A stretch of 64,000 nucleotides of DNA from positions 1,364,001 through 1,428,000 of the forward strand of contig CAVQYZ010000002.1 of NCBI GenBank assembly GCA_963718405.1, given 5' to 3'. Both the position numbers and the translations under genes were made by a program. Each line of letters begins with the position of its first letter. Position 1 is the stretch's first letter. The notes beneath the pieces were generated by a model. That model searched no databases, was not told where the DNA came from, and saw nothing but the letters and a program-made list of their open reading frames with translations. This stretch comes from Bog-756 sp963718405 (GTDB lineage Bacteria; Actinomycetota; Acidimicrobiia; Acidimicrobiales; RAAP-2). Below are positions 24,131 to 33,237 of this stretch, piece after piece.

Positions 24131-24963
24131 CGGCGGTTACCGGGGCCGCCGGGGTTGCCGTTACCGGGGTCGGTACCGGGGTTGCCGAGCAGCCCGGCCA
24201 CCGCGCTCCGGCGGTCCCCCGAGCGGACCAGGGTCTCCCCCACCAGCACGGCTCTGAAGCCCGCCCCGGCCAGCGAGGCCACGTCGTCGGCGTCCCGGAT
24301 CCCCGACTCGGCCACCGCCACCACCCCGCTCGGGATCGACCGGCCCAGGTTGAGGGCCCGTTGATGGTCCACTTCGAAGGTCTTGAGATCGCGCTGGTTC
24401 ACCCCGACGACCGCCGCCCCGGCCCCGAGGGCCCGCTTGAGCTCGAGCTCGTCGTGGACCTCGACCAGAGCGGTCAGGCCGCACCGACCGGCCACATCGA
24501 GAAGAGAGGCCAACTCGTCGTCGGTCAGGGCGGCCACGATGAGCAGCACGGCGTCGGCACCCATGAGCCGGGCATCGCACACATCGAGGGCGCTCACGGT
24601 GAAGTCCTTCCGCAGCACCGGGAGGTGGCAGGCGGCCCGGGCGGCGATCAGGTCGGCGGTGCTGCCCCCGAAGAACTCCTCATCGGTCAGGACTGACAGG
24701 CAGGCCGCCCCGCCGGCCTCGTACTCCGCGGCCACCAGGGCCGGGTCGAGGTCGGGGTCGAGGTCACCCTTGGACGGGGACCGTCGTTTGATCTCGGCGA
24801 TGACCGCCATCCCGTCCCGGGCGGCCGCCACGTCCAGGGCCGCGGTGAACGGGCGCACCGGTCCGGCCTTGGTGACCTGTTCGAGGGCCTCGTCGAGGTC
24901 ACGGTCATCGTCCTCGGCGTGGGCCCGGTGGGCCGCGACGATGGTGTCCAGGTAGGCCGGCAT
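24127..24963 (-). CDS. trpC: Indole-3-glycerol phosphate synthase
   Basis: Ring-closing enzyme of tryptophan synthesis. Barrel motifs: VIAEIKRRSPSKGDLDPDLD (catalytic Glu and Lys), LSVLTDEEFFGGS, LPVLRKDFTV, LVEVHDELEL, VGVNQRDLKTFEVD and VAESGIRDADDV. 278 residues, with a Gly/Asn/Pro-rich tail. First gene of trpC-trpF-trpB-trpA. The 126-base gap to the divergent regulator gene must contain its promoter; I saw no leader peptide with Trp codons. Confidence 0.95.
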   Translation of the reverse strand: MPAYLDTIVAAHRAHAEDDDRDLDEALEQVTKAGPVRPFTAALDVAAARDGMAVIAEIKRRSPSKGDLDPDLDPALVAAEYEAGGAACLSVLTDEEFFGGSTADLIAARAACHLPVLRKDFTVSALDVCDARLMGADAVLLIVAALTDDELASLLDVAGRCGLTALVEVHDELELKRALGAGAAVVGVNQRDLKTFEVDHQRALNLGRSIPSGVVAVAESGIRDADDVASLAGAGFRAVLVGETLVRSGDRRSAVAGLLGNPGTDPGNGNPGGPGNRR

Positions 24964-25089
24964 GGCGCCTGAAGCCTACCGGCGCCGCCATCCTCACCGG
25001 TGACCCGGTGCCGGCCCGCCCGGCGTCCCGCTTCACACTTTCCTAATCATGGCGGCCCACGGCACCGCGGCGGTGGCAGGCTGGTCACC

Positions 25090-25788
25090 ATGGCCGCCGA
25101 TGAGGACACCGTGGTGGTGATCGAGGACGATCATCACATCTCGGACCTGGTGGCCATGTACCTGCGCCGGGACGGGTTCCGGGTACTGCAGGCCGACGAT
25201 GGCGAGACCGGCCTCGGAATCGTGGCCCGGGAGCAGCCCCGGTTGGTCATCGTGGACATCGGGCTACCCGGAAAGCTGGACGGTTTCGACGTCTGCCGCC
25301 GGCTCGGCCGGTGGCCCGCCCGGAGCGGTGCCGACCGTCCCGATCCTCATCCTGAGTGCCCGCGACGACGAGGTCGACCGGGTGCTGGGTCTCGAGCTGG
25401 GTGCGGACGACTACGTCACCAAGCCCTTCTCGGCCGGGAGTTGGTGGCCCGGGTCCATGCCATCCTGCGCCGGACCGGGCAGCCGCAGGCCGCCGCTCGT
25501 CCCACCGTGGTGGCTTTGGGCCCGATCGAGGTGGACACCGGGCGCCGCGAGGTGCGAGTCGCCGGGACGCCCATCCCCCTCGCTACCCAGGAGTTCGACC
25601 TGCTGTCGTACCTGGTCGACAATCTCGGCCTGGCCCTGTCGCGGCGCCAGCTGCTCAACGGGGCGTGGGGGGACGACTGGTACGGCGACGAGCGCACCGT
25701 CGACGTCCACGTCCGCCAGCTCCGCAAGAAGCTCGGCCCCGACCTGCCGCTGGCCACGGTCTGGGGCGTGGGCTACCGCCTCGGATGA
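25090..25788 (+). CDS. OmpR-family response regulator (two frame changes)
   Basis: Two-component regulator. The receiver starts VVVIEDDHHISDLVAMYLRR and has the phosphorylated Asp in LVIVDIGLPGKLDGFDVC. Its middle (PILILSARDDEVDRVLGLEL, DDYVTKPFS) is read one base over, between about 25305 and 25431, and then the first frame resumes with RELVARVHAILRR. The winged-helix output domain (EFDLLSYLVDNLGLALSRRQ, RTVDVHVRQLRKKLG, GVGYRLG) is intact. The two changes cancel, which suggests paired sequence errors. The cognate kinase gene follows after 65 bases. Confidence 0.88.
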   Translation: MAADEDTVVVIEDDHHISDLVAMYLRRDGFRVLQADDGETGLGIVAREQPRLVIVDIGLPGKLDGFDVCRRLGRWPARSGADRPDPHPECPRRRGRPGAGSRAGCGRLRHQALLGRELVARVHAILRRTGQPQAAARPTVVALGPIEVDTGRREVRVAGTPIPLATQEFDLLSYLVDNLGLALSRRQLLNGAWGDDWYGDERTVDVHVRQLRKKLGPDLPLATVWGVGYRLG

Positions 25789-25825
25789 GACGGCCCGTAT
25801 GAGGCGACCAAACACGGCGACCCCG

Positions 25826-25867
25826 ATGAGGCGACCCCGATGAGGCGACCCCGATGAGGCGGCGGCT
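25826..25867. repeat. 14-bp repeat carrying successive ATG codons before the kinase gene
   Basis: GAGGCGACCCCGAT recurs so that ATGAGGCG appears at 25826, 25840 and 25854, with a related copy at 25799. Because 14 is not a multiple of three, the three ATGs open three different frames; only 25854 leads into the kinase. Confidence 0.8.
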
Positions 25868-27398
25868 GACCCTGGCCATCGTGGCCCTGGTGGCGGGAAC
25901 GGTGCTGGTCACCAGTGTGGCCAGTTACTTCCTCATCCGGCACGACTCCCTGACCACCAGCCAGCACCAGCTCTCGGCTCAGGCCCAGGCCATCTCCCAG
26001 ACCCTGTCGAGCGGTATCGCCGGCCCCAAGGTCGGCTTCCGGAAGGAACTCCGGGTGGTGGAGGACACCGGGGCCCTGACCGGAATCGACGTGGTGGCGC
26101 TCAGCCCCAAGGGAATCATCCGGGGCCACCTGCCCGGCAGGCATCACCGCCTCGATGTTGAACATCCCCGCCCTCCGGGCGGGCCGCCAGACCGTGGGCC
26201 ACACCAGCTCCCTCCTGATCTACGCCACCACGCCCACGCCGCTGACCAAGGTCACCAAATTCCTCCCGGTCCTGGTGATCACCAGACAGATCCACGAGCC
26301 GGCCGACGGCCTCCGGTACTTCGCCCTGGTCGGCCTCATCGGGTTGGCCCTGTCGGCCCTGGTGGCGGCGGGGTCTGGCCCGTCGATTCGCCCGGCCGGT
26401 GGCGGCGGCGGTGACCGCCACCCGGCGGATCGCCTCGGGGGACCTCGACGCCAAGGTGCCGATCACCCGGCACGAAGACCCCGAGTTCGCCGGATTGGCC
26501 GAGTCCATCAACGCCATGGGGGCCAACCTGGTGCGGGCCCGGGACCAGGAGCGCCAGTTCCTCATGTCGGTCTCCCACGAGCTCCGGACTCCCCTGACGT
26601 CGATCCGGGGGTATGCCGATGCCGTGATCGACGGGGCCACGGACGATCCAGCCGGTGCGGCCACGGTCATCAGCGCCGAGGCCCGCCGCCTCGAGCGACT
26701 GGTCGGCGACCTCTTGGACCTGGCCCGCCTGGACGCCGACCGCTTCTCCTTGGACCTCCGGGCCGTGGACTGCTCCGAGGTGGTGCGCGAGGTGGTGGGC
26801 GGCTTCCTGCCCCGGGCGCGCCAGCTCGGCCTGGAGCTGGTCAACGCCCGTGGCATCGGACGTGGGGGTGTGGGTCGAGGCCGATCCGGACCGGTTGGGC
26901 CAGGTGGTGGCCAACCTGGTCGAGAACGCCTCGTCGTTCGCCGAGCATCAGATCGTGGTGGGTGCGGGCACCATCGGCGGTCGGCCGGTGGTCTGGGTGA
27001 CCGATGATGGCCCCGGCATTCCAGCCGACCAGCTGGCCAAGGTGTTCGAGCGCCATTTCACCTCCGACCGGGTGAGCGGCAGGCGCAAGGGTTCGGGCCT
27101 GGGCCTGGCCATCGTGTCCGAACTGGCCTCGGCCATGGGGGCGTCGGTCGGGGCGCAATCACCGGTGGCCGACGGCCATGGCACCACAATGGTGGTATGG
27201 ATGCGCGCCGCCGCCAGACCGGAGGCCGCCAGACCGGAGGCCGCCAGGCCGGCGAGCCGGGGTGGGCGAAACGGCAGCACCTCTGACACCCCCGCCGGCC
27301 ATACCGCTCTCGGCCGTGGTGCCACCGGCCGTCGAGCTGCCGCCCGTCGAGCTGCCATCCGTCGAGCTGCCATCCGCAGAGGGCCCGTCCACCGGTGA
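25854..27398 (+). CDS. Sensor histidine kinase (three frame changes)
   Basis: Membrane sensor paired with the preceding regulator. The N-terminus has a transmembrane helix (LAIVALVAGTVLVTSVASYF), an extracytoplasmic region, and a second helix (YFALVGLIGLALSALVAAG). HAMP follows (ARRFARPVAAAV...RIASGDLDAKVP), then the phosphorylated His in FLMSVSHELRTPLTSIRGYA and the ATPase boxes NLVENASSF, VTDDGPGIP and KGSGLGLAIVSEL. The frame shifts near 26135, 26372 and 26850, each in the same direction, with homology unbroken. The tail is basic and repetitive (RPEAARPEAA, RRAAIRRAAIRR), coded by 15-bp repeats at 27211-27255 and 27331-27375. The signal is unknown. Confidence 0.85.
27211..27255. repeat. 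15-bp tandem repeat, three copies
   Basis: CCGCCAGACCGGAGG units code for the (RPEAA) tail of the histidine kinase. Confidence 0.85.
27331..27375. repeat. 15-bp tandem repeat, three copies
   Basis: GTCGAGCTGCCATCC units (the first copy has CGCCC) at the very end of the kinase frame. In that frame they code for RRAAI units; they may equally be non-coding. Confidence 0.85.
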
Positions 27399-27460
27399 CC
27401 CGTCCGTGATCAACCCACCGGCCGGCATGGACCCGCCGGCCACTGTCGAGAGGAGAACCG

Positions 27461-28261
27461 ATGGGTGACGTGATCCTCATCACGGGGGCATCAGCGGGTA
27501 TCGGGAGGTCCTGCGCCGATCGACAGCACCGGTCGGGGTGGAAGGTCTACGGCGCCAGCCGCCGGGGCACCTCGCCGGGAGGCTGGTCGCCCATGGTCAT
27601 GGATGTCGACGATGACGCCTCGGTGGCGGCGGGCTTCGACACCATCACGGCCGAGGAGGGGCGCCTCGACGCCGTGGTGGCCTGCGCCGGATGGGGTCTG
27701 GCCGGGGCGGCCGAGCACACGCCGATCACGGCGGCCAAGGATCAGATGGAGACCAACTTCTGGGGGGCGGTGCGGGTGGTGCAGCATGCCCTGCCGGTGA
27801 TGAGACGCCAGGGGCGGGGCCGGCTCATCTTGATGAGCTCCATCGGCGGGATCGTGGGCATCCCCTTCCAGTCCTTCTACAGCGCCAGCAAGTTCGCCAT
27901 GGAGGGGTACGCCGAGTCGCTGGCCTACGAGGTCGAGCCCTTCGGCATCCAGGTGACTCTGGTCGAGCCGGGCAACGTGCGCACCGACTTCACCGGCAGC
28001 CGACGGGATGTCGAGCCCCCTCCGGGTGATGACCCCTACCAACCCGCCACCGAGAAGGCCCTCCGCACCATGATCGCCGACGAGACGAATGGGGTGCCGC
28101 CCGACGACGTGGCCATCGCCGTCGAGCGGATCTTGAAGGCCAGGCGTCCCCCCCGGCGAGTCTCGGTGGGCAAGTTCGACGAGCGGATCGGGATCATGGG
28201 CAAGCGCCTGCTCCCCTACCGGCTCTTCGAGAAGGCGGCCAAAGGTAGCCTCGGCGTCTGA
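27461..28261 (+). CDS. Short-chain dehydrogenase/reductase
   Basis: Classical SDR of 266 residues. The cofactor motif is TGASAGIG near residue 9, followed by ACAGWG (NNAG-like), the Ser in LILMSSIGGIVG and the Tyr-Lys pair in SFYSASKFAMEGY. PGNVRTDF after strand 6 is typical of the classical family. GAGAGGAG lies before the ATG. The substrate cannot be told; the hydrophobic, basic C-terminus (KRLLPYRLFEKAAKG) resembles SDRs acting on lipids or retinol-like molecules. Confidence 0.9.
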   Translation: MGDVILITGASAGIGRSCADRQHRSGWKVYGASRRGTSPGGWSPMVMDVDDDASVAAGFDTITAEEGRLDAVVACAGWGLAGAAEHTPITAAKDQMETNFWGAVRVVQHALPVMRRQGRGRLILMSSIGGIVGIPFQSFYSASKFAMEGYAESLAYEVEPFGIQVTLVEPGNVRTDFTGSRRDVEPPPGDDPYQPATEKALRTMIADETNGVPPDDVAIAVERILKARRPPRRVSVGKFDERIGIMGKRLLPYRLFEKAAKGSLGV

Positions 28262-28321
28262 TCCCCCGGTTCCACCGGGCGGGGCTCGCTACGTCCCGAC
28301 CACATGGGGGCACGACCGCCA

Positions 28322-28410
28322 GGGACCAAACCATGTGGGATCAAACCATGTGGGACCAAACATGTGGGACCAAACCATGTGGGACCAGAACACGTGGGAC
28401 CAAACCATGT
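28322..28410. repeat. 15-bp tandem repeat, six units, directly upstream of an ORF
   Basis: GGGACCAAACCATGT recurs six times (one unit is 14 bases, two carry changes). The tract is AT-richer than the genome and ends 19 bases before the next start, which has its own AAGGAGG. Each unit holds an ATG. Confidence 0.9.
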
Positions 28411-28429
28411 GGAAACAAGGAGGCAGTAG

Positions 28430-29594
28430 ATGGCCAACCCCCTGGGCCCCCTGGGCCCGGCTGACGAACGACTCGATCACCAGATCGCCGACACCTTCGC
28501 CACCGTGGGGGCCAGCGACCCGTCGTGGACCGAGAAGATCTGTGCCATGGCGGCGCGCCGGGATGGCAGCCTCCAACTGGGATTCGGCATGGGGAAGTAC
28601 ACCAACCGCAACGTGCTGGACGGTTACGCCGGGCTGTCGCGGGGCACCGAGCAGATCACGGTCCGCGGTAGTCGCCGACTCTTTCCCCGATATCGACCTG
28701 TCCTCGGTCGGCCCCATCCACTACGAGGTGCTCGAACCGATGCAACGGGTGCGGTTCAGCCTCGAGCCCAACGACTGCCAGCCACTGGCCTTCGAGTGGA
28801 CGTACCAGGCCGTGCTGCCTCCGGCTACCGAGGAGCGCACCCACCAACGCACCCCGCTGGGCTACCGGGTCAGCGCCGACCTTGTCCGGTACCACCAGAT
28901 CGGGACGGCCTCGGGGTGGATCGAGATCGACGGGGAGCGGTTCGAGATGGACCCCGAGGAGTGGGTGTCGACCCGGGACCATTCGTGGGGGGTTCGCTAC
29001 GACGTAGGGACGCCGCCGACCGACGTCGATCCGTTCAATCCGGTGGCGGCCATGGACTTCACGATGATCTGGTCCCCAACCCTGATGACCGACCCGGACG
29101 GGTCGCAATGGGGCCTGTTCATGCACGTGATCGACAGCCAGGGATTCGGCCACCACCACCGCACGGTGATGGGGGCCATCGAGCATGTCGACGGCACGGT
29201 CGAACGCATGGCCGACATCAGGCCGGAGCTGACCTATGACCGGGAGAATCGGCGCCTGCTCGGAGGTGACGTCTCGGTGACCATGGAGGACGGATCGGAA
29301 CGACATTTCCGCCTGGAGGTGCCCACCGCCACGGGGTTCCACCTGGGGGCCGGCCTGTACTTCGGTTGGCAGGGCCACCACCACGGCGAATGGCGGGGCG
29401 AGCTGCTGGTCGACGGGGAGCGCATCGAGGACTGCTCCCGCCCGGAGGTGGCCCGGGAGCTGCACCAACTGCGGGACACCTTCGTGGTCGTCCGCGACCT
29501 CGATACGGGGGCCGAGGGACGCGGCAACTGCCAGCCCATGATCACCGGGGCCCACCCGGACCTGGGGCTCGGGGCCGAGTCGTCGTTCTGGTAG
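28430..29594 (+). CDS. Conserved hypothetical protein (frameshifted)
   Basis: About 388 residues after allowing one frame change near 28669 (ITVRG in the first frame, then VVADSFPDIDLSSVGPIHYE in the second). It is rich in beta-strand-like stretches and tryptophan: AFEWTYQAVLPP, SGWIEIDGERFEMD, STRDHSWGVR, GLFMHVIDSQGF, LGAGLYFGWQGHHHGEWRGE. This pattern resembles lipocalin/CrtC-like two-barrel proteins of actinobacteria, but I cannot name a function. No signal peptide. It lies between an SDR and a flavoprotein, so a lipid-modifying role would fit; that is inference. Confidence 0.7.
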
Positions 29595-29632
29595 TCCGGT
29601 CGAGTCAAGTCGACCCCTGGTAACTTCACGCC

Positions 29633-30763
29633 GTGCGAATTGTGGTGCTGGGGGCGGGTTTCGGCGGTCTGGAGCTGTCGACCAGCCTGAGCGAAGCGTT
29701 GGGAGACCAACTCGATCTGGTCCTGATCGATCAGAACGAAGGATTCGTCTTCGGCTTCTCGAAGCTCGATGTCATGTTCGGGAGAACGCCGGCCCCGGCG
29801 GTCTTCCATCCCTACCAGGACATCGACAAGCCGGGCGTGCGATTCGTCCAATCCGCCATCCGCTCCATCGATCCGGCAGCGAAACGGGTCGTGACCGATG
29901 CCGGAGCCTTTGAAGCCGACATCCTGGTGGTGGCTCTCGGAGCCGACCTCGACCCGTCGGCCACCCCCGGATTGGTAGAGGCGGGCCACGAGTTCTACAC
30001 GGTGGCGGGAGCATTCGGACTCCGGGAGGTGTTGTCGAACTTCAAAGGTGGTGAGGTGATCGTCGGAGTGACCTCGACACCCTTCAAGTGCCCGCCGGCA
30101 CCCAGTGAGACCGCACTGTTGATGCACGACTACCTGACCGAGCGGGGCCTGCGGGACGCCTCCACCATCTCGCTGGTGATGCCGTTGGGTGTCCCCATCC
30201 CGCCCTCACCGGCGGCGTCGGAGGCGCTGTTGGTGGCCTTCGCCGAACGGGACATCAGGTGGCACCCGGAGTCCCTGGTGACCTCGCTCGACCCCGACCG
30301 CAAGGTGGCCCTCATCGGCAACGGCACCGAGATGAGCTACGACCTGTTCCTCGGCGTCCCGCGCCACCGGGCGCCCGCCGTGGTGGAGGAGTCCGGCCTG
30401 GCCGTCGACGGATGGATTCCCGTCGATCCACTGACCCTGGAGACGTCGTTCGCCGACGTGTACGCCGTGGGCGACGTGACCAGCGTGGGCACCCCGAAAG
30501 CCGGGGTCTTCGCCGAAGGACAGGCCTCGGTCGTGGCCGAGCAGATTCTCTCCCGAATCCGGAACGGCTCCACTCCCGCCAGCTACGACGGTCGGGGCAC
30601 GTGCTATCTCGAGTTCGGCCACGACATGGTGGCCCGGGTCAGTGTCACCTTCGTGAGCGGGAAAGCCCCGGCTGGGGAGCTCGAAGGACCATCACAGGAG
30701 ATCGCCCAGGACAAGCAGGCCTTCGGCTCCACCCGCATCGAGCGCTGGTTCGACCGCTCCTAG
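29633..30763 (+). CDS. FAD-dependent oxidoreductase, sulfide:quinone-reductase-like
   Basis: Pyridine-nucleotide-disulfide fold of 376 residues. The FAD dinucleotide motif is VLGAGFGGLELS at the N-terminus, the second FAD motif VYAVGDVTSVGTPKAGVFAE. A PFKCPPAP motif near residue 150 matches the first active-site Cys region of SQR and flavocytochrome c sulfide dehydrogenase relatives, but the other SQR cysteines are not in their usual places (the only other Cys is in GTCYLEFG), so sulfide oxidation is doubtful. GTG start. A type II NADH dehydrogenase-like role is the alternative. Confidence 0.85.
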   Translation: MRIVVLGAGFGGLELSTSLSEALGDQLDLVLIDQNEGFVFGFSKLDVMFGRTPAPAVFHPYQDIDKPGVRFVQSAIRSIDPAAKRVVTDAGAFEADILVVALGADLDPSATPGLVEAGHEFYTVAGAFGLREVLSNFKGGEVIVGVTSTPFKCPPAPSETALLMHDYLTERGLRDASTISLVMPLGVPIPPSPAASEALLVAFAERDIRWHPESLVTSLDPDRKVALIGNGTEMSYDLFLGVPRHRAPAVVEESGLAVDGWIPVDPLTLETSFADVYAVGDVTSVGTPKAGVFAEGQASVVAEQILSRIRNGSTPASYDGRGTCYLEFGHDMVARVSVTFVSGKAPAGELEGPSQEIAQDKQAFGSTRIERWFDRS

Positions 30764-30925
30764 CTGCATTGCTCTCGGCTCGACGACGAGCTGCTTGGCC
30801 ACCAATCTGCGAGTTCGGGCCTCCGACCGGCCCCGAACAGTGCCGGCTTGTCCGGTTGACGGATCGGTTCGGACCCGCTCGACCCGCTCGGCCCGTACTG
30901 CCACTCCGGTCCGAAGCCACTCCGG

Positions 30926-32101
30926 TCAGAGCGCCACGCCGGACCAGTAGGTGCCGTCCAGGATGCCCCGGAGGGTGGCCCGGTGCATGATCAGGTCGTC
31001 GATGTCATCGGGGGCCGCCACCTCACCGAAGAAGATCGACCGCTCCGTCACCCGGCGCATGATGGCACCGTGGCGGATGGCGGCGAAGGCGATGGGCCAG
31101 AGGAGGTTGCCGGGTTGGCGCCCCGAGGCCTTGGCGTAGGACTCGGCCACGTCCACGGGCCGGAACATCCCCGGGAGACCGGGTGCCCCCATATCCACAC
31201 AGAGGTCCTGGAAGAACAGATGGAGGTAGCACATCCAACCCAGGTCGACCTCGGGTGGGGCCACCCCGGCCATCTCCCAGTCGAGGACCGCCACCACTTC
31301 GTTGTCCTGGAACATCATGTTCCCGATCCGGCCGTCGCCCCAGGACAGGGCGTCGTCGCCGAGGTCGGTGGGCAGGTTCTCCACCAGCCAGTCGAAGCAC
31401 TCGGCCAGCAACGGGGAGGGCCGGTCCTTGACCACCCACTCGTGGTAGGCCCGCCAATGGTTCAGGATTCGTTCCAGCGAGGTGGCACCGGGGGTCGGGT
31501 GCTCCAGAAACGAGAGGTCGGTTCCCTTCGGGGTGACGGTGTGGATACCGGCCATGGCCCGGATCGCCGATTCCTGGATGGTGTGGCGATCGGCCTCGCT
31601 CCCGTCGAAGACCCAGTTGTCGCCGAAGGTGTACGGGAGGACGTCGGGCGGCACCAGGCCGTCCACCCGGGCCATGACGAAGAAGGCGCCGCCCAGCACC
31701 GAGGCGTCCGGCTCGTACCAGAAGGTCTCGGGCACCGGCACCGAGGTCTGCTCATGGACCAGGCGCATGACCCGGAACTGCATGCCCATGTCGTAGGTGG
31801 TGAACACCGGGTAGTCGGTGGCCGGGGGCTCGATCCGGGCCACCAGCCGGTGGGCCACCGGACTGCCGTCCTCCTCCCACACCGCGGTGAACAGGAGCGT
31901 CTCCGAGGACATGCCGTTGCTCTCGGGGCTGGTCACGTCACTGATGACCGGGTGGGCGCCGGAACCGAGGCGATCGGCCAGCCACTGACGGAGTCGGGTG
32001 GCCAGCTCCTGGGGGTCGCGGGTCGAGGTGGTGACGTGATCGACCCTGGGGTCGACCTCGTTGGCGGCCCGGGGTGCCTCGGCCTGGTCCTCGGGACTCA
32101 C
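30926..32101 (-). CDS. Phosphotransferase (APH/ACAD10-like family)
   Basis: Aminoglycoside-phosphotransferase fold of 391 residues. The nucleotide loop region is SNGMSSETLLF, ARIEP carries the region of the conserved Lys, and FFVMARVDGLVPP is the hinge. The catalytic loop reads LSWGDGRIGNMMF, with Asp and Asn kept and Trp at the usual His; AVLDWEMAGVAPPEVDLGW holds the metal-binding Asp. This version is usual in actinobacterial acyl-CoA-dehydrogenase-associated kinases rather than in antibiotic resistance enzymes. It converges on the flavoprotein gene; the substrate is unknown. Confidence 0.85.
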   Translation of the reverse strand: MSPEDQAEAPRAANEVDPRVDHVTTSTRDPQELATRLRQWLADRLGSGAHPVISDVTSPESNGMSSETLLFTAVWEEDGSPVAHRLVARIEPPATDYPVFTTYDMGMQFRVMRLVHEQTSVPVPETFWYEPDASVLGGAFFVMARVDGLVPPDVLPYTFGDNWVFDGSEADRHTIQESAIRAMAGIHTVTPKGTDLSFLEHPTPGATSLERILNHWRAYHEWVVKDRPSPLLAECFDWLVENLPTDLGDDALSWGDGRIGNMMFQDNEVVAVLDWEMAGVAPPEVDLGWMCYLHLFFQDLCVDMGAPGLPGMFRPVDVAESYAKASGRQPGNLLWPIAFAAIRHGAIMRRVTERSIFFGEVAAPDDIDDLIMHRATLRGILDGTYWSGVAL

Positions 32102-32253
32102 CGGATCCCCCGGGCACCCGACGCGCCGGGCGTGAACCCGCGCCCGTCAGCACGGTGCGCTGTGGCGCCTGCTGTCTTCCCGTTGGCCATTCCCATCGCT
32201 CCCCCAATCTCACCACCGGGGTTGCCCCCGACGGCCCGGGGATGGTCTACCAC

Positions 32254-33237
32254 TTACTGTGCCGGGGCAGCCGCACCGCCAGGCACGAACGGGAGCGGAA
32301 CGCTGCCCGCCCCCACCGAGTGGGAGCCGTCTCCGGCATCCCAACGGACCACGACATCCTCGGGTGGGGTGACTCTCCGGTGGAGGGTGGCCAGCGCCAC
32401 CGTGGCCTCCCAACCGGGTGACCACGCCACCGAGGACAGCTGCCCGACCTCGTGGGTCCCGTCCGGCGTGACCACCACGGCCCCGGCGGTCGGTGGAGGG
32501 CCGTCCGGGAGGCTCTCGACCACCACCCCGCACAGCCTCCGGGCCACGTTCGATCCCCGGGAGTCGATTCTGGCCACCAGCTCCTGGCCGGTGAAGCACC
32601 CCTTGGTGAAGGACACCGTGCGGTCGACCAGACCCAGCTCGGCGGCGATGGAGCCCTCGACGACCTCTCGGCCGTTGACCGGAACGCCGGCCTCGATCCG
32701 GGCCGCCTCCCACGCCCCGTCCCCGCACCGGACCACCTGGTCGTCAACCCACGCACCCAGGCCGCCCGCCGGCTCCGGCCCGAGCAGGTCGAACCCGGAA
32801 AAGCCCGGCCACCCGACCGGGGCCACCACTTCGGGCTTGCCGGTCACCGCCTCGGCCGAGGCCGGGCCCCGCACCGCCACGCAGATCCACTCCAGGGGCT
32901 CGATGGTCACCTTGGTCCGCAACCGGAAGCGCTCCAGCCGGGCCGACACCACCGGTCCGTACCCTTGATCGGTGTCGATCACGAAGTGGTCAGGAGCCAG
33001 CAGGGTCAGCCGCAGATAGGCCTCGACCTTGCCCTGGGGGCTCAAGAGCAGGGACTCAGCCCCCTGCCCGGGCTGGAGGGCCGACACGTCCTGGCTGCAC
33101 TGGCCCTGCAGATAGGACTCGGCATCGGGACCCGAGACCGACAGGACGTCACGTGCCGGCCGATAGACGGCGCCGTCGACCGGAGGGCCTCGTAGCCCTC
33201 CAGGTCCGGACCGGACCGGCTCTCCCCCGCCGGTCAT
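32254..33237 (-). CDS. ygfZ: Folate-binding YgfZ/GcvT-like protein
   Basis: Tetrahydrofolate-dependent helper in Fe-S cluster assembly or repair. The family signature KGCFTGQELVARIDSRG is present, with LQGQCSQDV near the N-terminus, GYGPVV and RIEAGVPVNGREV. I start it at the ATG at 33237 (327 residues, the same length as the E. coli protein), with GGTGGGGGC just before. The frame, however, runs unbroken into trpE through a CRFRCRFR repeat, so the nucleotide sequence as given codes for one long TrpE-YgfZ polypeptide. Separate translation seems more likely to me. Confidence 0.85.
   Translation of the reverse strand: MTGGGEPVRSGPGGLRGPPVDGAVYRPARDVLSVSGPDAESYLQGQCSQDVSALQPGQGAESLLLSPQGKVEAYLRLTLLAPDHFVIDTDQGYGPVVSARLERFRLRTKVTIEPLEWICVAVRGPASAEAVTGKPEVVAPVGWPGFSGFDLLGPEPAGGLGAWVDDQVVRCGDGAWEAARIEAGVPVNGREVVEGSIAAELGLVDRTVSFTKGCFTGQELVARIDSRGSNVARRLCGVVVESLPDGPPPTAGAVVVTPDGTHEVGQLSSVAWSPGWEATVALATLHRRVTPPEDVVVRWDAGDGSHSVGAGSVPLPFVPGGAAAPAQ

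Noticed and set aside
24964..25089. Trp leader peptide/attenuator before trpC
   Set aside because: I found no short frame with tandem Trp codons and no alternative hairpin pair in the 126-base gap.
30926..32101. Antibiotic-resistance aminoglycoside kinase
   Set aside because: The catalytic loop has WGD in place of HGD and the rest matches the ACAD10-like phosphotransferases common in actinobacterial lipid catabolism. No mobile context.
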